Assembly: GCF_024346395.1 (NCBI RefSeq)
Contig: NZ_JAGQCW010000005.1
Coordinates: 1-64,000, forward strand
Length of the DNA stretch: 64,000 nucleotides
Source of the DNA: Cyanobium sp. AMD-g
GTDB lineage: Bacteria; Cyanobacteriota; Cyanobacteriia; PCC-6307; Cyanobiaceae
Direction of reading: 5' to 3'
Shown: positions 19,057 through 33,762 of the stretch, in pieces
How the letters are laid out: every line of letters starts with the position of its first letter
Numbering within the stretch: the first letter of the stretch is position 1
Program-made: the position numbers and the translations under genes
The notes under the pieces: generated by a model
Database searches by the model: none
The model's input: only the letters and a program-made list of their open reading frames with translations
What the model was told of the DNA's origin: nothing

Positions 19057-21132
19057 TCAGGAATTGCCCTGATTCTTGGAGATGATGGCTTCCGCCACAT
19101 TGCGAGGGACTTCCTCGTAATGGCTGAACTCCATCGAGAAGATACCCCGACCCTGGGTCATGGATCGGAGCTGGGTGGCGTAGCCGAACATTTCGGCCAG
19201 AGGCACTTTGGACTGGACTTTGGACTGTCCGTTGTCGACGGACTGTCCTTCGACCTGACCGCGGCGGGAGGAAAGGTCGCCGATGACCGAACCGAGGTAA
19301 TCCTCGGGGACCTCGACCTCAACCTTCATCATCGGCTCAAGCAGTACGGGATTGCACTTCTTGACGCCATCTTTGAAGGCCAAGGAACCGGCGATCTTGA
19401 ACGCCATCTCCGAAGAGTCGACGTCGTGATAGGAGCCGTCCACCATGGTGACCCGGACATCGATCATGGGGAAACCGGCAATCACACCGGACTGGCAGGT
19501 TTCCTTCATGCCGGCTTCCGCCGGACCGATGTACTCCTTGGGAACAATGCCGCCAACAATCTTGTTGACGAACTCGAACCCTGAACCCGGCTCGCCGGGC
19601 TGCATTTCGATCACCACGTGGCCGTACTGGCCCTTGCCTCCCGTCTGGCGGGCGAACTTGCCCTCACCCTTGGCACTGCCGCGGATGGTTTCCCGATAGG
19701 ACACCTGGGGGGCACCGATGTTGGCCTCCACCTTGAACTCCCGCAGCATGCGGTCGACCAGGATCTCCAGGTGCAGTTCGCCCATGCCGGCGATCACGGT
19801 CTGGTTGGTTTCCGGATCAGTGGAGACCCGGAAGGTGGGGTCTTCCTCGGAGAGGGACTGAAGGGCCTTGCCGAGTTTCTCCATGTCGCCCTTGGTCTTG
19901 GGCTCCACGGCCACGGAGATCACCGGTTCGGGGATGAACAGGGATTCCAGAATGATCGGGTCGGAGTCGACGCAGAGCGTGTCGCCCGTGGTGGTGTCCT
20001 TGAGGCCGAGCACGGCGCCCAGGTCGCCGGCCCGCAGTTCGTCCACCTCCTCGCGTTCATCGGCCTTGAGCAGGATCAGGCGTGAGATGCGCTCTTTTTT
20101 GTCCTTGGTGGAGTTGAGCACGTAGCTGCCCTTCTGCAGCACCCCGCTGTACATGCGGATGAAGGTCAGCTTGCCGTAGGGGTCGGCCATGACCTTGAAG
20201 GCCAGGGCACTGAAGGGAGCGCTGTCGTCGCAGGCGCGGGTGGCTTCGCTGCCGTCGGCCAGGAGGCCATGGATCGGCGGCACATCAACGGGGGCGGGCA
20301 GGTAGTCGACCACCGCATCGAGCACCAGCTGGACGCCCTTGTTCTTGAAGGCGGAGCCGCAGAGGATCGGCACCATGCCGTGTTGCAGCACCCCAAGGCG
20401 GATGCCACGCATCAGCTGCTCCTGGTTGAGCTCACCGTTCTCGAGGAAGGCTTCGATCAGCTCTTCGTCGGTTTCGGCCACCGACTCCATCAGCTTCTGG
20501 CGCCACTCGGCCGCCTCGTCCTTCATGTCGGCAGGAATCTCCTCTTCGAGGATGTCGGTGCCGAGATCATTGGTGTAGATGATCGCCTTGTTTCGCACCA
20601 GATCGATGATGCCTTTGAGGTCACCCTCGGCACCGATCGGCAGCTGGATCGGCACGGCGTTGGCCTTGAGGCGATCCTTGATCTGGTCGTAGACCTTGAG
20701 GAAGTTGGCGCCGGTCCGGTCCATCTTGTTGACGAACACGATCCGGGGCACGTTGTAGCGATCCGCCTGACGCCAGACGGTTTCCGACTGGGGCTGCACG
20801 CCACCGACGGCACAGAACACCGCGACGACACCGTCGAGCACCCGCATCGAGCGTTCCACCTCGATGGTGAAATCGACGTGGCCAGGGGTGTCGATGATGT
20901 TGATCCGGTTGTCCTTCCAGCTGGTGGAGATGGCGGCGGCGGTGATGGTGATCCCCCGCTCCCGCTCCTGCTCCATCCAGTCGGTGACGGCGGCGCCATC
21001 GTGCACCTCGCCCATCTTGTGGACCACGCCGGAATAAAACAGAATCCGTTCGGTCGTGGTGGTCTTGCCCGCGTCGATGTGAGCGGCGATACCGATATTT
21101 CTGACGCGTTCCAGGGGGTAGGCGCGGGCCAC
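19057..21132 (-). CDS. fusA: elongation factor G
   Basis: 691 residues, a full-length translocase GTPase. G-domain motifs: [30 protein letters not shown] and NKMDR. C-terminal domains IV-V include [14 protein letters not shown] and the terminal [16 protein letters not shown]. It is the third gene of the str operon. The 112-bp rpsG-fusA gap is long for the operon and could hold a secondary promoter; none was recognised with confidence. Confidence 0.98.
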   Translation of the reverse strand: MARAYPLERVRNIGIAAHIDAGKTTTTERILFYSGVVHKMGEVHDGAAVTDWMEQERERGITITAAAISTSWKDNRINIIDTPGHVDFTIEVERSMRVLDGVVAVFCAVGGVQPQSETVWRQADRYNVPRIVFVNKMDRTGANFLKVYDQIKDRLKANAVPIQLPIGAEGDLKGIIDLVRNKAIIYTNDLGTDILEEEIPADMKDEAAEWRQKLMESVAETDEELIEAFLENGELNQEQLMRGIRLGVLQHGMVPILCGSAFKNKGVQLVLDAVVDYLPAPVDVPPIHGLLADGSEATRACDDSAPFSALAFKVMADPYGKLTFIRMYSGVLQKGSYVLNSTKDKKERISRLILLKADEREEVDELRAGDLGAVLGLKDTTTGDTLCVDSDPIILESLFIPEPVISVAVEPKTKGDMEKLGKALQSLSEEDPTFRVSTDPETNQTVIAGMGELHLEILVDRMLREFKVEANIGAPQVSYRETIRGSAKGEGKFARQTGGKGQYGHVVIEMQPGEPGSGFEFVNKIVGGIVPKEYIGPAEAGMKETCQSGVIAGFPMIDVRVTMVDGSYHDVDSSEMAFKIAGSLAFKDGVKKCNPVLLEPMMKVEVEVPEDYLGSVIGDLSSRRGQVEGQSVDNGQSKVQSKVPLAEMFGYATQLRSMTQGRGIFSMEFSHYEEVPRNVAEAIISKNQGNS

Positions 21133-21244
21133 GGGAAAGTTCTCCGGGGGTGGGTCGACGAAAAGCGGGCGTAACTTTACAGAACGACGTTGGTTCGATC
21201 TGCAGGGACCGGATCAGCCCAGGGATCCGGCCCCTAGGGGCGGC

Positions 21245-21715
21245 TCAGTAGCGGTAGTGGGCGAAGGCCTTGTTGGCTTCGGCCATCTTGTGGGTCTCCT
21301 CCCGCTTGCGGACGGCACTGCCGGCCTCATTGGCCGCATCCATCAGCTCACCGGCCAGCTTCTGGGCCATGCTCCGGCCGTTGCGGGCCCGGGAGAAGTT
21401 GACCAGCCAGCGCAGCGCCATGGCGGTGCCCCGCTCCTGACGCACTTCCATCGGCACCTGGTAGGTGGCGCCCCCAACCCGGCGAGCGCGCACTTCCACC
21501 AGGGGCGTGGCGTTGCGGACCGCCGTTTCGAACAGGTCGAGCGGATCGGCGCCGGTGCGCTCGTTGATCAGGGTGAAGGCATCCGACAGGATGCGCTGGG
21601 CCGTGGACTTCTTGCCGTGCTTCATCAGCCGGGCCACGATCATCGAGGCCAGGCGGCTGTTGAACTGGGGGTCCGGGAGAACCGGGCGCTTCTCGGCGGC
21701 GTTGCGGCGGGACAT
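21245..21715 (-). CDS. rpsG: 30S ribosomal protein S7
   Basis: 156 residues starting [15 protein letters not shown], with [34 protein letters not shown] and a C-terminal [14 protein letters not shown]. It is an early-assembly 16S rRNA-binding protein in the 30S head and a translational regulator of the str operon in other bacteria. The frame stays open upstream of the chosen ATG 21715, but homology begins there. Confidence 0.98.
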   Translation of the reverse strand: MSRRNAAEKRPVLPDPQFNSRLASMIVARLMKHGKKSTAQRILSDAFTLINERTGADPLDLFETAVRNATPLVEVRARRVGGATYQVPMEVRQERGTAMALRWLVNFSRARNGRSMAQKLAGELMDAANEAGSAVRKREETHKMAEANKAFAHYRY

Positions 21716-21779
21716 GGAACGGGGGGAGAAAAAGCGGGAGAGGGCTGGTCCGGCCGCGAAGAGCCGGGGTAACAAAGGC

Positions 21780-22154
21780 TCAGGCCTTCGGTGTCTTGGC
21801 GCCGTACTTGGAGCGGGACTGCCGCCGATCCTTGACCCCGGAGGTGTCGAGGGTGCCGCGGATGATGTGGTAGCGGACACCGGGCAGGTCCTTGACGCGG
21901 CCGCCGCGGATCAGAACCACCGAGTGCTCCTGAAGGTTGTGGCCGATGCCGGGGATGTAGGCCGTCACCTCGAACCCGGAGGTGAGGCGCACACGGGCCA
22001 CCTTGCGCAGCGCCGAGTTGGGCTTCTTCGGGGTGGAGGTGTACACCCGGGTGCAGACGCCACGCCGCTCAGGGCAGGCGCGCAGGGCGGGCGACTTCGT
22101 CTTGCGGGTGAGACGCTGCCGCTCGGTGCGGATCAGCTGCTGAATAGTGGGCAT
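21780..22154 (-). CDS. rpsL: 30S ribosomal protein S12
   Basis: 124 residues starting [15 protein letters not shown]. The decoding-centre segments are conserved: [15 protein letters not shown] (with Lys at the streptomycin-resistance position) and [26 protein letters not shown]. First gene of the str operon; ATG 22154 is chosen by homology although the frame extends upstream. Both streptomycin-related lysine positions look wild type. Confidence 0.98.
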   Translation of the reverse strand: MPTIQQLIRTERQRLTRKTKSPALRACPERRGVCTRVYTSTPKKPNSALRKVARVRLTSGFEVTAYIPGIGHNLQEHSVVLIRGGRVKDLPGVRYHIIRGTLDTSGVKDRRQSRSKYGAKTPKA

Positions 22155-22239
22155 CGAAGGCCGGGGTGCTGCTCGGTGTGGACGGGTCGGTTGTCCGACC
22201 GTTTCGACAATCCGACACCTTACTTCGTCGCCGTCCCCC

Positions 22240-22575
22240 TCAGGTCTCGCGACTGAAGGCGGCCCCGCAGGCACAGCTGCGCACGCCCGGCCCGGGACGC
22301 ACCAGAAACCCGCCGCCGCTGAGGTCGCCCCGATAGTCGAGCTGCAGGCCCTGCAGCAGCGGCAGTTGCCCAGCCGGGGAATAGAGGGTGATGCCGTCGG
22401 CCCGGGCGACGGGGGTGCCGGCCAGGTGACCGGGGCGCAGCCGGATCGCCCAGGCCTCGCAGGCGCCCTCCAGCAGCTCCAGGTGCATCAGCCCCGGGGT
22501 GCCCGCCACGGCCGCCTGGCGGCACAGCTCGGCGGCGGCGGCGGGGGTGAGGCGAAGGCTGTGGCCCCGGGGCAC
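22240..22575 (-). CDS. HesB/IscA-family iron-sulfur A-type protein
   Basis: About 111 residues from a GTG start at 22575 ([17 protein letters not shown]); no in-frame ATG gives a sensible N-terminus. The A-type scaffold signature is recognisable: [23 protein letters not shown], with the CxC pair plus an earlier Cys in LLEGACEAW, giving the three cysteines expected for Fe or Fe-S binding. A-type proteins carry Fe-S clusters to target enzymes. The NPNA portion of the usual signature is changed to RPGPG, so this is a divergent paralogue. It is 19 bp downstream of the glycosidase gene and 85 bp upstream of rpsL. Confidence 0.7.
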   Translation of the reverse strand: MPRGHSLRLTPAAAAELCRQAAVAGTPGLMHLELLEGACEAWAIRLRPGHLAGTPVARADGITLYSPAGQLPLLQGLQLDYRGDLSGGGFLVRPGPGVRSCACGAAFSRET

Positions 22576-22594
22576 GGTGCAGTGGCGGATCGCA

Positions 22595-24457
22595 TCAGTT
22601 TGCCAGCCGCTGGCTGGTGGGGCCCAGGCCGGTGGTCGCCGCGCCGCCCCCGACCGGCACCAGCCCCAGGCCGTTGTGAACCGAGCCGGCCACACCCCGG
22701 CCCTTGACCCGGTGGCTGCCGCCCATCACCAGGCCGGTGGAACTGCCGCCATCGAGGTTGAGGGCATCGACCAGGCCCAGTTGCTGCAGCAGCCAGGCGG
22801 TTTCGGCAAGGGTGGGCCCGGGGCCACCCCCGGCGCCTTCCAGGGTCACCAGCCACAACAGGGTGCCATCGCTGCCCACCACCGTGCGGGGGGCCCCTTG
22901 CCGCAGGAAGGCGTCCCCGAATCCTTCAGCGCTGCCGTTGAGCACGATGCGGCCGTTCTGCAGCAGCAACGGCCCTCCACCCATCACGGAGCCGGCGTTG
23001 CCCACCGGGTCGCTGGGGCGGCTCTCCAGGCGTAACGACTCCCCCTCATTCCAGGGCAGGACGGCCCCGGCGCGGGCCACCACCAGGGTGTCCCCCGGCC
23101 GCAGCGGCACCCCCGCCGCCAGCTCCTGGCTGCCGATCCGCCGCTGCACGCGGCCACCGCTCAGCATCACGCCCATTTCCGAGCCGGTCAGGGCCTGGTA
23201 GAGCCGGCCCCAGTCGGCGGTGTAGCGGCTCAGGCCCCGCTGGGCATAACCGCTGTTGACGGTCAGCAGCGGCCAGCGCTGGCCACGGTCATCGCTGATC
23301 CATTCGTCCAGCCGCAGGCGCCCGAAGCGGGGCAGGCTGCGGGGATCCCAGCCCACGGCGCCGCGGTTGAGGATCGGCCCGGACAGCCAGCGGCCCTGGT
23401 CCCGCAGGGCGCCGAGCGGCAGGCGGCGCACCCGGTTGAAGAAGCCGCCGTTGATCGCCACCAGGGCGTCCTGGCGCTGGGCCAGGGCCGCCAGGGAGCT
23501 CAGGCCTGCCATGCCATCGGGCCGGCTGAGGGTCCGCAGTTCCAGCGGCCCGTTGCGTGGATCGACCCTGACGGCATTGATCTGGACCCTGGTCCCCCCC
23601 ACGGCGCGCACCTGCTGGTCCCAGCGCAGCTGGGGCCCCAGCAGCGCCAGCAGCCGCGGATCGATCGGCGCCGGAGCCGTCGGTGGCGTCGCTGCCGTGC
23701 CGGTGGTGCCGCTCAGGGGCAGGTCGATGACCACCCGGGCGGGCTCCCCCAGGGTGAACAGACGCAGGGGGGCGGTGCCGCCCGGGACGCTCAGGTTCAG
23801 GTCCGCTCCATCGGCACCGCTGCGCAGGCCCCGGGCGGTGAGCTGGGCCAACTGGTCGGCCCGGCTGAGCAGGGCCAGCTGGACGCCGCCGTCGCTGCTG
23901 CTGCGTACCAGGGTGGGGCCATCAAGGTCGAGGACCACCCGCCGGAAGCCGGCTTGCTCGGAGCTGCGCACCTGGAGCAGGCGGGGAGGCGGCAGGCGCA
24001 GATCCAGCAGGTCGCCGCGGCGCTCCGCCGCCACGCCGACGTTCTGAAGGATCACCGCCACGTCGACGGCCACCTCATCCGCCAGCGAGCGCTGCTGGCT
24101 GGCGGGCACCACCAGCTCCCGCCCGAACCATTCCAGCGCCAAAGCGCCATCGGGCCTGGACCGGCTGCTGAAGCCCAGCTGGCCTTCCAGCACTTCCAGG
24201 GGCAGCCACAGCGCCTGGGGCTGGCGTGGATCCTGCCCCCCCCAACGCCAGGCAGCCTGCTGACGGCGGCCATTGAGCTCGAGCCGGGTGCCGCCGATCT
24301 CCGCCGAGGGGGCCAGCCGCACCGGCTCCGGCCGGCGGCGCGACGGGGGATCCAGCTCCGGCAGGGCCGGCAGCATCGGCGGGGGGGCGGCTTCGGTGAC
24401 CCGCGGGCCTCCGATCAGGGCCAGCAGGACCAGGGTGATCGGAAGGGTCCTGGCCAT
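22595..24457 (-). CDS. exported phosphodiester glycosidase (NAGPA) family protein
   Basis: 620 residues from ATG 24457, chosen because MARTLPITLVLLALIGGPRVTEA forms a signal peptide; longer starts in this frame lack homology. The N-terminal half contains an AMIN-like segment (FRRVVLDLDGPTLVRSS, about residues 165-185). The C-terminal half (about 330-600) is the phosphodiester glycosidase domain (DUF2233/NAGPA): LVAINGGFFN, GPILNRGAVGWD, MGGGPLLLQNG and NLDGGSSTGLV. Members remove N-acetylglucosamine or other sugars from phosphodiesters; in cyanobacteria an envelope polysaccharide or peptidoglycan substrate is plausible but unproven. It is divergent from the glutamate synthase gene over 212 bp. 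Confidence 0.82.
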   Translation of the reverse strand: MARTLPITLVLLALIGGPRVTEAAPPPMLPALPELDPPSRRRPEPVRLAPSAEIGGTRLELNGRRQQAAWRWGGQDPRQPQALWLPLEVLEGQLGFSSRSRPDGALALEWFGRELVVPASQQRSLADEVAVDVAVILQNVGVAAERRGDLLDLRLPPPRLLQVRSSEQAGFRRVVLDLDGPTLVRSSSDGGVQLALLSRADQLAQLTARGLRSGADGADLNLSVPGGTAPLRLFTLGEPARVVIDLPLSGTTGTAATPPTAPAPIDPRLLALLGPQLRWDQQVRAVGGTRVQINAVRVDPRNGPLELRTLSRPDGMAGLSSLAALAQRQDALVAINGGFFNRVRRLPLGALRDQGRWLSGPILNRGAVGWDPRSLPRFGRLRLDEWISDDRGQRWPLLTVNSGYAQRGLSRYTADWGRLYQALTGSEMGVMLSGGRVQRRIGSQELAAGVPLRPGDTLVVARAGAVLPWNEGESLRLESRPSDPVGNAGSVMGGGPLLLQNGRIVLNGSAEGFGDAFLRQGAPRTVVGSDGTLLWLVTLEGAGGGPGPTLAETAWLLQQLGLVDALNLDGGSSTGLVMGGSHRVKGRGVAGSVHNGLGLVPVGGGAATTGLGPTSQRLAN

Positions 24458-24669
24458 GGATTGGGGTCCTGCCGCTGCATCGAAAAAGTTAGTCCCGCTG
24501 CTTTGGGGCAGCGGCGGCTGCCTAGGATCGGCGGCTCGCCCTGTCGTCGCGGACACGGCTGCTGCACGGGTGACACGGCAGCTCCCCGGCTGGTCCTTCC
24601 TGCCGGCCTCTTTAGGCTTGTTGCTTTCAAGCCATCTCCAGCTCCGTTTCAGCAGCACCAACCCGGCCT
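24458..24669. promoter_or_regulatory. divergent promoter region, glycosidase and glutamate synthase
   Basis: These 212 bp separate two outward-facing genes and must hold both promoters. Visible elements are a TAGGAT-type box near 24521 and an inverted repeat GCTTG/CAAGC near 24616-24632, about 40 bp before the glutamate synthase ATG. No GTA-N8-TAC site for the nitrogen regulator NtcA was found by eye. Confidence 0.4.
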
Positions 24670-29274
<4,605 letters not shown>

Positions 29275-29294
29275 GTCGGGCCTGCGGGTCAGGC

Positions 29295-29636
29295 TCAGAA
29301 GTCGTCGTAGACCTGCTTGAACGACGCAAAGGTGTCGTCGTTGTTCATGCCGGCCACGGCGATCGATGCGGCACCCAGATGGGTGCTGCAGCTGATCGAG
29401 AGGGCCATGGGAAGGCTGGCGTGGTCGGCGTAGATGGAACGGCTCTTGCCGGTGCCAATCACCTGGACATCGTCGGTGAAACCGTTCTTGCTGGCCACCT
29501 TCTTGGCGTTGTCCACGCAGGCCATCAGGTCGTTCACCCCAAGCACCACATCCGAATAGACGTGCGGAACAGCCAGGGCAGGCTCCCCTGGTGCCAGCAG
29601 GCCCACCAGCAGGCCGAGGGAGGCGAGTTTGCTCAT
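29295..29636 (-). CDS. small exported protein of unknown function
   Basis: 113 residues. MSKLASLGLLVGLLAPGEPALAV is a good signal peptide with an AxA cleavage site. The mature part contains two cysteines (MACVDNA and SISCSTH) that could form a periplasmic disulfide, plus the segments VVLGVNDLMACVDNAKKVASKNG and GMNNDDTFASFKQVYDDF. I do not recognise a named family. It is convergent with the glutamate synthase gene with only 20 bp between stops, where GCCTG/CAGGC (29280-29294) may act as a weak shared terminator. Confidence 0.7.
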   Translation of the reverse strand: MSKLASLGLLVGLLAPGEPALAVPHVYSDVVLGVNDLMACVDNAKKVASKNGFTDDVQVIGTGKSRSIYADHASLPMALSISCSTHLGAASIAVAGMNNDDTFASFKQVYDDF

Positions 29637-29689
29637 GACCGAACCAGGGGGCGGCGATGTCCCAATCCTGCATCCGGGTCCGGTTCTGA

Positions 29690-30637
29690 TCAGCGGGGGT
29701 GCTCGCGCATCAGGCGCCGTACCTCGCCGGCGTGGTAGCTGCTTCGGGTGAGCGGACTGCTCACCACCTGCAGGAAGCCCAGCTCGGTTTCGCCGTGGCG
29801 GCGGAAGTCTTCGAACACCTCAGGGGAGACGAAGCGCTGCACCGGCAGGTGTTTGGGACCGGGGGAGAGGTACTGGCCAATCGTGACGATGTCGACGGCG
29901 TGGGCGCGCAGATCGGCCATCACCGCCTGCACCTCGGCGTCGTTTTCACCCAGGCCCACCATCAACCCTGATTTGGTGTAAGTGCGCGGCCAGCCCTCCC
30001 GCACCCGGCGCAGCAGCTCCAGCGAGCGTTCGTACACCCCCTGGGGCCGCACCTGCCGGTAGAGCCGGGGCACGGTTTCGATGTTGTGGTTGAGCACCTC
30101 CGGCGCCGCCGCCATCACCACCGCCAGGGCCTCCCAGGTGCCGCAAAGATCCGGCAGCAGCACCTCGATCGTGGTCAGGGGCGCGTTGCGGCGCACAGCC
30201 TCGATGCAGGCGACGAACTGGCTGGCCCCGCCATCGGCCAGGTCGTCCCGGTTGACCGAGGTGATCACCACATGGCTCAGGCCCAGGCGCCGCACCGCTT
30301 CCCCCAGCCGCTCGGGCTCGGTGGGATCCAGCGCCCGCACGCTGCGGTCGAAGTCGATGTCGCAGTAGGGACAGGCCCGGGTGCAGCCCGGCCCCATGAT
30401 CAGGAAGGTGGCGGTGCCGCCGGCGAAGCACTCGCCGATGTTCGGGCAGCTGGCCTCCTGGCAGACCGTGTTCAGCTTGAGGTCGACCAGCAGATCCGCC
30501 ACCGCTCCGATCCGCTCCCGCTGCGGCGCCTTGACCCGCAACCAGGGGGGCTTGGCAGGGGCGGGCCTGGGATCGCTGAGGGTCACGGGGGTCGCTGGGC
30601 TGGGCGGACTGTAGGCAGGGCTGTCGCTGCGCTCCAT
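29690..30637 (-). CDS. lipA: lipoyl synthase
   Basis: 315 residues. A radical SAM enzyme that inserts two sulfurs into octanoyl groups on lipoyl domains. The auxiliary cluster motif is [12 protein letters not shown], the radical SAM motif [11 protein letters not shown], and the conserved C-terminal RSSYHAGE supplies the serine ligand. The first 30 residues are a Pro-rich, non-conserved extension. Cyanobacteria often have two lipA copies; only one is in the window. The start 30637 is 18 bp from the divergent tRNA-Pro gene, so the promoters are crowded. Confidence 0.95.
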   Translation of the reverse strand: MERSDSPAYSPPSPATPVTLSDPRPAPAKPPWLRVKAPQRERIGAVADLLVDLKLNTVCQEASCPNIGECFAGGTATFLIMGPGCTRACPYCDIDFDRSVRALDPTEPERLGEAVRRLGLSHVVITSVNRDDLADGGASQFVACIEAVRRNAPLTTIEVLLPDLCGTWEALAVVMAAAPEVLNHNIETVPRLYRQVRPQGVYERSLELLRRVREGWPRTYTKSGLMVGLGENDAEVQAVMADLRAHAVDIVTIGQYLSPGPKHLPVQRFVSPEVFEDFRRHGETELGFLQVVSSPLTRSSYHAGEVRRLMREHPR

Positions 30638-30655
30638 CCCCTAAAGTCTGGCCAT

Positions 30656-30729
30656 CGGGATGTGGCGCAGCTTGGTAGCGCACTTCGTTCGGGACGAAGG
30701 GGCCGCAGGTTCGAATCCTGTCATCCCGA
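30656..30729 (+). tRNA. tRNA-Pro (anticodon CGG)
   Basis: A full cloverleaf can be drawn: acceptor CGGGATG/CATCCCG, D arm GCGC...GCGC, anticodon stem CTTCG/CGAAG with loop TTCGGGA (anticodon CGG, reads CCG), T arm GCAGG-TTCGAAT-CCTGT, discriminator A at 30729. The CCA is not encoded. A run of T at 30730-30737 follows directly and should terminate transcription. Confidence 0.95.
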
Positions 30730-30748
30730 TTTTTTTTGACGACTGCCC

Positions 30749-32527
30749 TCAGGCCAGAGCCGCCCCCGGGTAGCCCCGGGGGGTCACCATGCGGCCGTCC
30801 TGGACACGGGTCGAGCTGTTGCCGACCAGGACCAGGGTGAGCATGTCCACCTGCTCCTGGGGCAGGGAGCCCAGGGTGTGCAGGCTGAGCGCCTCTTCGG
30901 CCCGTCCCAGCTGACGGGCCAGCAGCACCGGCGTGCTGGCCGGTCGCCCCTCGCCCAGCAGTTCGATGGCCCGGCCCAGCTGCCAGGGCCTGCCCAGGGA
31001 ACGGGGGTTGTAGAGGGCCACGACGAAATCGCCGCTGGCGGCGCCCCTCAGCCGCCGTTCGATCACCTCCCAGGGGGTGAGGCGGTCGCTGAGGCTGATC
31101 GTGCAGAAATCGTGCATCAGCGGGGCGCCGGCCCGGGCGGCGGCCAGCTGCAGGGCCGAGAGCCCCGGATGCACCGTGAAGGCGGGTCGGTCGAGGACGG
31201 GTAGCTGCAGCCAGAGTTCCAGGGCCAGCCCCGCCATGCCGTAGATGCCGCTGTCTCCTGAGGAGATCAGCGCCACGTCGAGGCCCTGGCGGGCCAGGTC
31301 GAGGGCCTCGGCGCAACGGGCCGTCTCCTCGGTCAGGCGGCCCTCGCGACGCAGCTGGTCGGGCCGCCTGAGCGGTTCGAGCAGGTCGAGGTAGAGCCCG
31401 TAGCCCACCCACACCGTCGTGGCGGCCAACGCCTGGCGGGCTTCGCCACTGAGCAGGGCGATCGCACCCGGACCGCTGCCCACCAAGTGCAGACTGCCCC
31501 GCTGCGGGGCCCACTGGCGTTCGGCCAGGGCCACCGCCAGGGTGGCGGCACCCCGCTCCCCGGCCCCGGCGCGCCCGATGGTCTTCGCCAGCAGCAGGCG
31601 GGGTGCTCCCCCGGCCTGGGACGCCGCCTGGAGGGCGGCGGCTTCGGCCACGCTCGGCGTGCCCATCTCCCTGGCCACCGCCTCAGAGGGATGGGGGACG
31701 GTCACCCCCGCCAGGGTGTGGGCTTCATAGAGCCGCAGGGGCCAGCCCCGCTGTTGCGCCAGGGCCAGCAGGGCGGGCTCATCCCCCTTGCGATCGATGC
31801 TGGCCAGGCCGGCCACGGATTCGGGGGCCAGCCCTTGCTGTGCCAGTCCCTCCGCCACGAGGCGCTCCAGCACGGCCAGGCTCGTGTTCCGCTCGCAGCC
31901 GAGGCCCAGCCAGAGGACGGGGGGATGCCAGCGGCAGCCATCGCCACCGTGGGGGCTGACCACCAGGTCTGCCGGGCCGGCCGTCTCTGCGCTGCCGGCG
32001 GCCTCCAACGCCTGCCAGAGGCTGTTGCCGCTCTCCTGCCGCAGGCTGATCCGGTTGCCGCGGGCCGACTCCACCATCAGGCCGCGCCAGTCGCCCCCGC
32101 CCCGGCGCCAGCCCCAGGCCTGGCCGAAGGCATCCAGGGGCAGCTGGCCTCGGGCGGCGCTGGCGCCGGTGAGCACGGCCTCGCCGCCGACCAGGGCGGC
32201 GATCGTCTGGCTGAGCCGATCGCCACCGGCGGCATGGCCCCCCAGCAGCGGCACCACGAACCGGCCGTTGGGATCCACCACCAGCACGGCCGGATCACTG
32301 TCCTTGTCGCTGATCAGGGGAGCGATCAGCCGGGTCATCAGACCGCAGGCCCCAACGGCCACCACCGCTTCGGCGCTCCCCCAGTGCTCCGCCAGCCAGA
32401 CGGCCGCCGCCCCATCCTCCGGGCCGCGCACGGTCTGCAAGATGCCGGCATCGGTGAGCTGTTGCAGCATCGGTGTGGCCGTCGGCCCGAAGCCGAGGCC
32501 GATGATCGCGGGCTGGCTGACGCTCAC
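30749..32527 (-). CDS. cobJ: fused cobalamin-pathway protein CbiG-CobJ (precorrin-3B C17-methyltransferase)
   Basis: 592 residues. Residues 1-340 are CbiG-like: the ring-contraction partner that opens the delta-lactone, with AVGACGLMTRLIAPLISDKDSDPAV and LLGGHAAGGDRLS centrally and a C-terminal CbiG segment (LWLGLGCERNTS, ASIDRKGDEPALLALA). Residues 342-592 are the CobJ/CbiH tetrapyrrole methyltransferase: LVGSGPGAIALLS, ISSGDSGIYGMAG, VHPGLSALQLAAARAGAPLMHDFCTISLSD. The fusion joins consecutive steps of B12 synthesis and is common in cyanobacteria. Its start overlaps the upstream gene's stop by 4 bp (ATGA), so the two are translationally coupled. Confidence 0.93.
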   Translation of the reverse strand: MSVSQPAIIGLGFGPTATPMLQQLTDAGILQTVRGPEDGAAAVWLAEHWGSAEAVVAVGACGLMTRLIAPLISDKDSDPAVLVVDPNGRFVVPLLGGHAAGGDRLSQTIAALVGGEAVLTGASAARGQLPLDAFGQAWGWRRGGGDWRGLMVESARGNRISLRQESGNSLWQALEAAGSAETAGPADLVVSPHGGDGCRWHPPVLWLGLGCERNTSLAVLERLVAEGLAQQGLAPESVAGLASIDRKGDEPALLALAQQRGWPLRLYEAHTLAGVTVPHPSEAVAREMGTPSVAEAAALQAASQAGGAPRLLLAKTIGRAGAGERGAATLAVALAERQWAPQRGSLHLVGSGPGAIALLSGEARQALAATTVWVGYGLYLDLLEPLRRPDQLRREGRLTEETARCAEALDLARQGLDVALISSGDSGIYGMAGLALELWLQLPVLDRPAFTVHPGLSALQLAAARAGAPLMHDFCTISLSDRLTPWEVIERRLRGAASGDFVVALYNPRSLGRPWQLGRAIELLGEGRPASTPVLLARQLGRAEEALSLHTLGSLPQEQVDMLTLVLVGNSSTRVQDGRMVTPRGYPGAALA

Positions 32528-33762
32528 GGCTCCACGCTCCCATCCAGGGGAGGTTCGGCCAGCTCAACAAGGGTTGGGGGCACCGATGGGTTGGGACGGT
32601 CCGCTGTCGCCGTCCCGATCTCGGCCGGGTACTCGACCTCCGCCTGGACCTCGTTTCCCAGCCCGGTTGTGGAGTCTGGCCCAGCTTCCATCAGGGCCTC
32701 GGTCTCCATGTCGGGGGCGGAATCCTGCGCCGTTTCTGGTTCCGGCGCGGGTTCGGGTATGGTCTCGGGCTCGGTATCGGTATCGGTATCGGTATCGGTC
32801 TCCGGCGCGGCAGGCGGTGGGGCCTCGCCCAGCAGGATGGCCAGCTCAGTGGGCTGCAGTCGGCCCCCCTGCCAGCGGGGGGCTTCGGCGCCGGCCTCCA
32901 GGATCACTTCCGATACCAGGCTGTTGAACGGCGGGTTGAGCGGCTCGCCGAGGCCATCGAGCAGGTCGAACTGGATCGCATTGCTGCCTGGGCGCCAGCC
33001 CTCCAGCCAGAGGGGTGTCTGCTGATCCACCAGGAAGCTGTCGCCGTTGAGGCTGACCCGCAGCCGCCAGCTGGCGTCACCACTGCGCAGGTTCTGCAGG
33101 GGGGCATCCAGCAACAGCCAGTCGAGCAGCAGCGGCGTGCCGGCCGCCGTCCCCCGGGGGCTGACGGCGATCAGCTGGGGGCTGCCCGGGGCGGGTTGGC
33201 TCAAGGGGTTGGCTGCGACCCTGTGCAACCGGATCTGGCGCTGGGCCCCGGGGCCCTTCACCGCCTCGCCCCAGGGCCTGGCGGCGAAGACGGTGAGCCG
33301 ATGGCTGCCCGGCTCCAGGGGCCGCATGGTGGTGCTGGTGTCTGTGAGCGTCAGGGGGGGGTCCCCATCCAGCTGCACCACCACGTGGGGGCCGAGGCCG
33401 AGGGGGCCGGCGTCCACCAGGGGCCAGTCCTCCACCTTCAACCGCAGGGTCCAGGGACCGGCCGGCAGCAGGGCACCGTCGGCGGGAGAGAGGATCTCCA
33501 GCTGGGGCCGCCGCCCGTCCAGGGCCTCCTGCAGCTGCTGCACCGCCAGAGGTGGCGCCACCTCCTGCTGGCTGGAACGCCCCACCGCCAGGGGGGTGGT
33601 GTCCTCAGCAGCGGTGCGGCGGCCCGGCAGGTTGAACGCCAGGGCGGCCGGCGGTGCCACGCTCAGCACCAGCAGCAGCACCAGCGTCAGCAGGCCGGCC
33701 CAGAGTCGGGCCCTCCCGGCCCCTCGCCCTGTGGCTCCTTGCCTGTGACCCCTGTCGCTCAC
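32524..33762 (-). CDS. exported or membrane-anchored Pro/Glu/Thr-rich protein, conserved hypothetical
   Basis: 412 residues. A hydrophobic helix (LWAGLLTLVLLLVLSVAPPAALA) after a basic N-terminus is a signal peptide or anchor. The middle (about 85-270) is beta-rich with repeated Ig-like stretches (PQLEILSPADGALLP, GSHRLTVFAARPWGEAVKG, PLWLEGWRPGSNAIQF). The C-terminal third is acidic low complexity, including TDTDTDTD encoded by a 6-bp microsatellite. It sits just upstream and divergent of psaA, and overlaps cbiG-cobJ by 4 bp. Function unknown; a periplasmic structural role is a guess. Confidence 0.7.
   Translation of the reverse strand: MSDRGHRQGATGRGAGRARLWAGLLTLVLLLVLSVAPPAALAFNLPGRRTAAEDTTPLAVGRSSQQEVAPPLAVQQLQEALDGRRPQLEILSPADGALLPAGPWTLRLKVEDWPLVDAGPLGLGPHVVVQLDGDPPLTLTDTSTTMRPLEPGSHRLTVFAARPWGEAVKGPGAQRQIRLHRVAANPLSQPAPGSPQLIAVSPRGTAAGTPLLLDWLLLDAPLQNLRSGDASWRLRVSLNGDSFLVDQQTPLWLEGWRPGSNAIQFDLLDGLGEPLNPPFNSLVSEVILEAGAEAPRWQGGRLQPTELAILLGEAPPPAAPETDTDTDTDTEPETIPEPAPEPETAQDSAPDMETEALMEAGPDSTTGLGNEVQAEVEYPAEIGTATADRPNPSVPPTLVELAEPPLDGSVEP
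32771..32800 (-). repeat. hexanucleotide microsatellite inside a coding region
   Basis: Five near-perfect TCGGTA units on the plus strand (the last TCGGTC) encode Thr-Asp repeats on the minus strand. The 6-bp unit keeps the frame, so gains or losses change only the length of the acidic linker. Confidence 0.85.

Noticed and set aside
24458..24669. NtcA-regulated promoter of glutamate synthase
   Set aside because: No GTA-N8-TAC palindrome could be found in the divergent region.
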